Source of the DNA: Megalonaias nervosa
Lineage: Eukaryota; Mollusca; Bivalvia; Unionida; Unionidae
Reading direction: 5' to 3'
Length of the DNA stretch: 64,000 bases
Assembly: GCA_016617855.1 (NCBI GenBank)
Contig: JAECUM010009716.1
Coordinates: 1-64,000 of the forward strand
Part shown: positions 10,567-64,000 of the stretch, piece after piece
Layout of the letters: each line of letters starts with the position of its first letter
Position numbering within the stretch: the stretch's first letter is position 1
Program-made: the position numbers and the translations under genes
Notes under the pieces: generated by a model
The model's database searches: none
What the model saw: only the letters and a program-made list of their open reading frames with translations
What the model was told of the DNA's origin: nothing

Positions 10567-10977
10567 ATATTTGTTTAAAATGTATAAATGTGATTATCAG
10601 ATTTTTAAAACTGAGGAAATTAGCCAAAAATAGAAGAACTGTTCATGTGGTTATGGTATATACAAAGCATAAAGAAATTTATAAATTCCGGTTTCATTGA
10701 AAGATGCTGAACAATTGCAGTTTTATGATTAATGGTCTGTTGGTGACATGATTCAAATATGGTCATGGCAGTTCCATTGCAGAAGACATCATATCCATAC
10801 ACTTGGCAGCACTCTCAAGAACCTGGGAGCTATTTTGATTAACGCATGGAGATAGAGTTTGGTGTACACCATAAATAGTACATGCCTAAAATGTGATTTT
10901 TTTTTTGTTGTTGCTACATGAAATTATTATTTAAAAATTGTATTATGGTCTCAAATGAAGAAAATTATTTAATAATG

Positions 10978-11172
10978 CAGTAAAACCTGTCATGAAAGAC
11001 CACTGCTATGAGAGACCACTTGTCTTGAGAGACCACTTGTCTTGAGAGACCACATGCTCGATGCATGAGTTTGTTCATTATATAGTGCTATTACCTGTCA
11101 TGATAAACCACCTGTCTTGAAAGACCATTATTAGTTGGCAGAAGAGGTGGTCTTTCAAGACAGATACTACTG
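10978..11172. mobile_element. MITE-like element with about 26-bp terminal inverted repeats
   Basis: The left end CAGTAAAACCTGTCATGAAA plus GACCAC matches the reverse complement of the right end, CAGTAGTATCTGTCTTGAAA plus GACCAC, with few mismatches. The interior carries three or four tandem words GAGACCACTTGTCTT. It is about 195 bp long with no coding capacity. It ends about 245 bases before the PABPC start codon, in the leader, the promoter or a leader intron. No clear target duplication was found. Confidence 0.6.
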
Positions 11173-11407
11173 TATCTATAAAAATTTTAATTTAAAAGTA
11201 GTTCATCCTGGTGATATAATTGTTTTTAAATATCTTTAATACAAATGCATCTGTGTCTTACAACTCTAAGCATATTCATTCACTGCTATATGCTGATCAT
11301 TCCAGAATGAATACCACCCCCGTCATACATAGTAGGGTCAACATCTTTCATAGTGGTGCTATCTCAGGAAGGAACCTTGTATACCATTTTGAACGTGTCA
11401 ACACTAG

Positions 11408-63680
<52,273 letters not shown>

Positions 63681-64000
63681 GTAATTTTCCAGTAAATGGC
63701 AATCACTTGTGTAAAAACATTACAATTAATTATTGTCAACACCTTTGATAACATTTCCCATTTTCTAAAATTTATTGGTTTTTCGCAGAAACCCACAACC
63801 TGGACCAGTGTAGTGATTAGAACTTAAATTCATGATATAAAATAAAAACAAAGTTACAATGGAATACCAGGTAAGCATGACCTAATTGTCATTGACATAT
63901 GCCATATGTTGTTCACATGTATACATAAATTTTTAATTTAATCTTCATTTGAAAAATGTCTATAAATTTTTATACACTGGAGCATTTTATGTTATGATGT
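63681..64000. other. Start of PABPC intron 10
   Basis: Begins with donor GTAATT. No further exon and no MLLE domain before the window ends. Confidence 0.6.

Overview
The window is AT-rich eukaryotic genomic DNA. Genes are split by large introns packed with minisatellites, microsatellites and decayed transposons. The mix of tRNA-derived SINEs, DIRS-type, Penelope-like, hAT-like and pogo-like remnants, plus a metazoan cytoplasmic poly(A)-binding protein gene, suggests an invertebrate animal, most likely a bivalve or other mollusc. The taxon is an inference; nothing in the sequence fixes it.

Left part (1-9,800). Positions 1-2,412 hold a degraded virus-like segment. It has a two-repeat HNH endonuclease gene on the minus strand that runs off the left edge, a truncated B-family DNA polymerase of the type found in Maverick/adintovirus-like elements (one stop and two frameshifts), and two small unassigned frames. 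Two more minus-strand coding fragments lie at 3,020-3,194 and 3,451-3,612. Next come microsatellites, a candidate THAP-domain first exon (7,024) and GC-richer promoter-like stretches near 8,440 and 8,940. The second of these has a short in-frame ATG exon with a strong splice donor.

Main part (11,417-63,680). One gene dominates: cytoplasmic poly(A)-binding protein (PABPC) on the plus strand, with ten coding exons in perfect splice phase covering 606 codons. They encode RRM1-RRM4, the proline-rich linker and an unusual Ser/Thr-Pro-rich exon. The C-terminal MLLE domain is not in the window, so the gene continues to the right.

The introns (about 1 to 11 kb) hold: a MITE just upstream of the ATG; a pair of about 830-bp LTR-like repeats (introns 1 and 4); a pogo/Tigger transposase fragment (intron 1); a Penelope-like RT fragment and a 3.3-kb putative foldback element with CAAGCTTG-rich ends (intron 2); a DIRS-like retrotransposon in antisense, with a 39-bp repeat expanded inside its RT (intron 4); a 2.95-kb hAT-like transposon with TIRs and a near-perfect 8-bp target duplication (intron 5); a perfectly paired 28-bp hairpin (intron 8); and several SINEs. 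At least fifteen minisatellite arrays occur, five of them with unrelated sequence but the same 33-bp period. Almost all long non-PABPC open frames are artefacts of these arrays.
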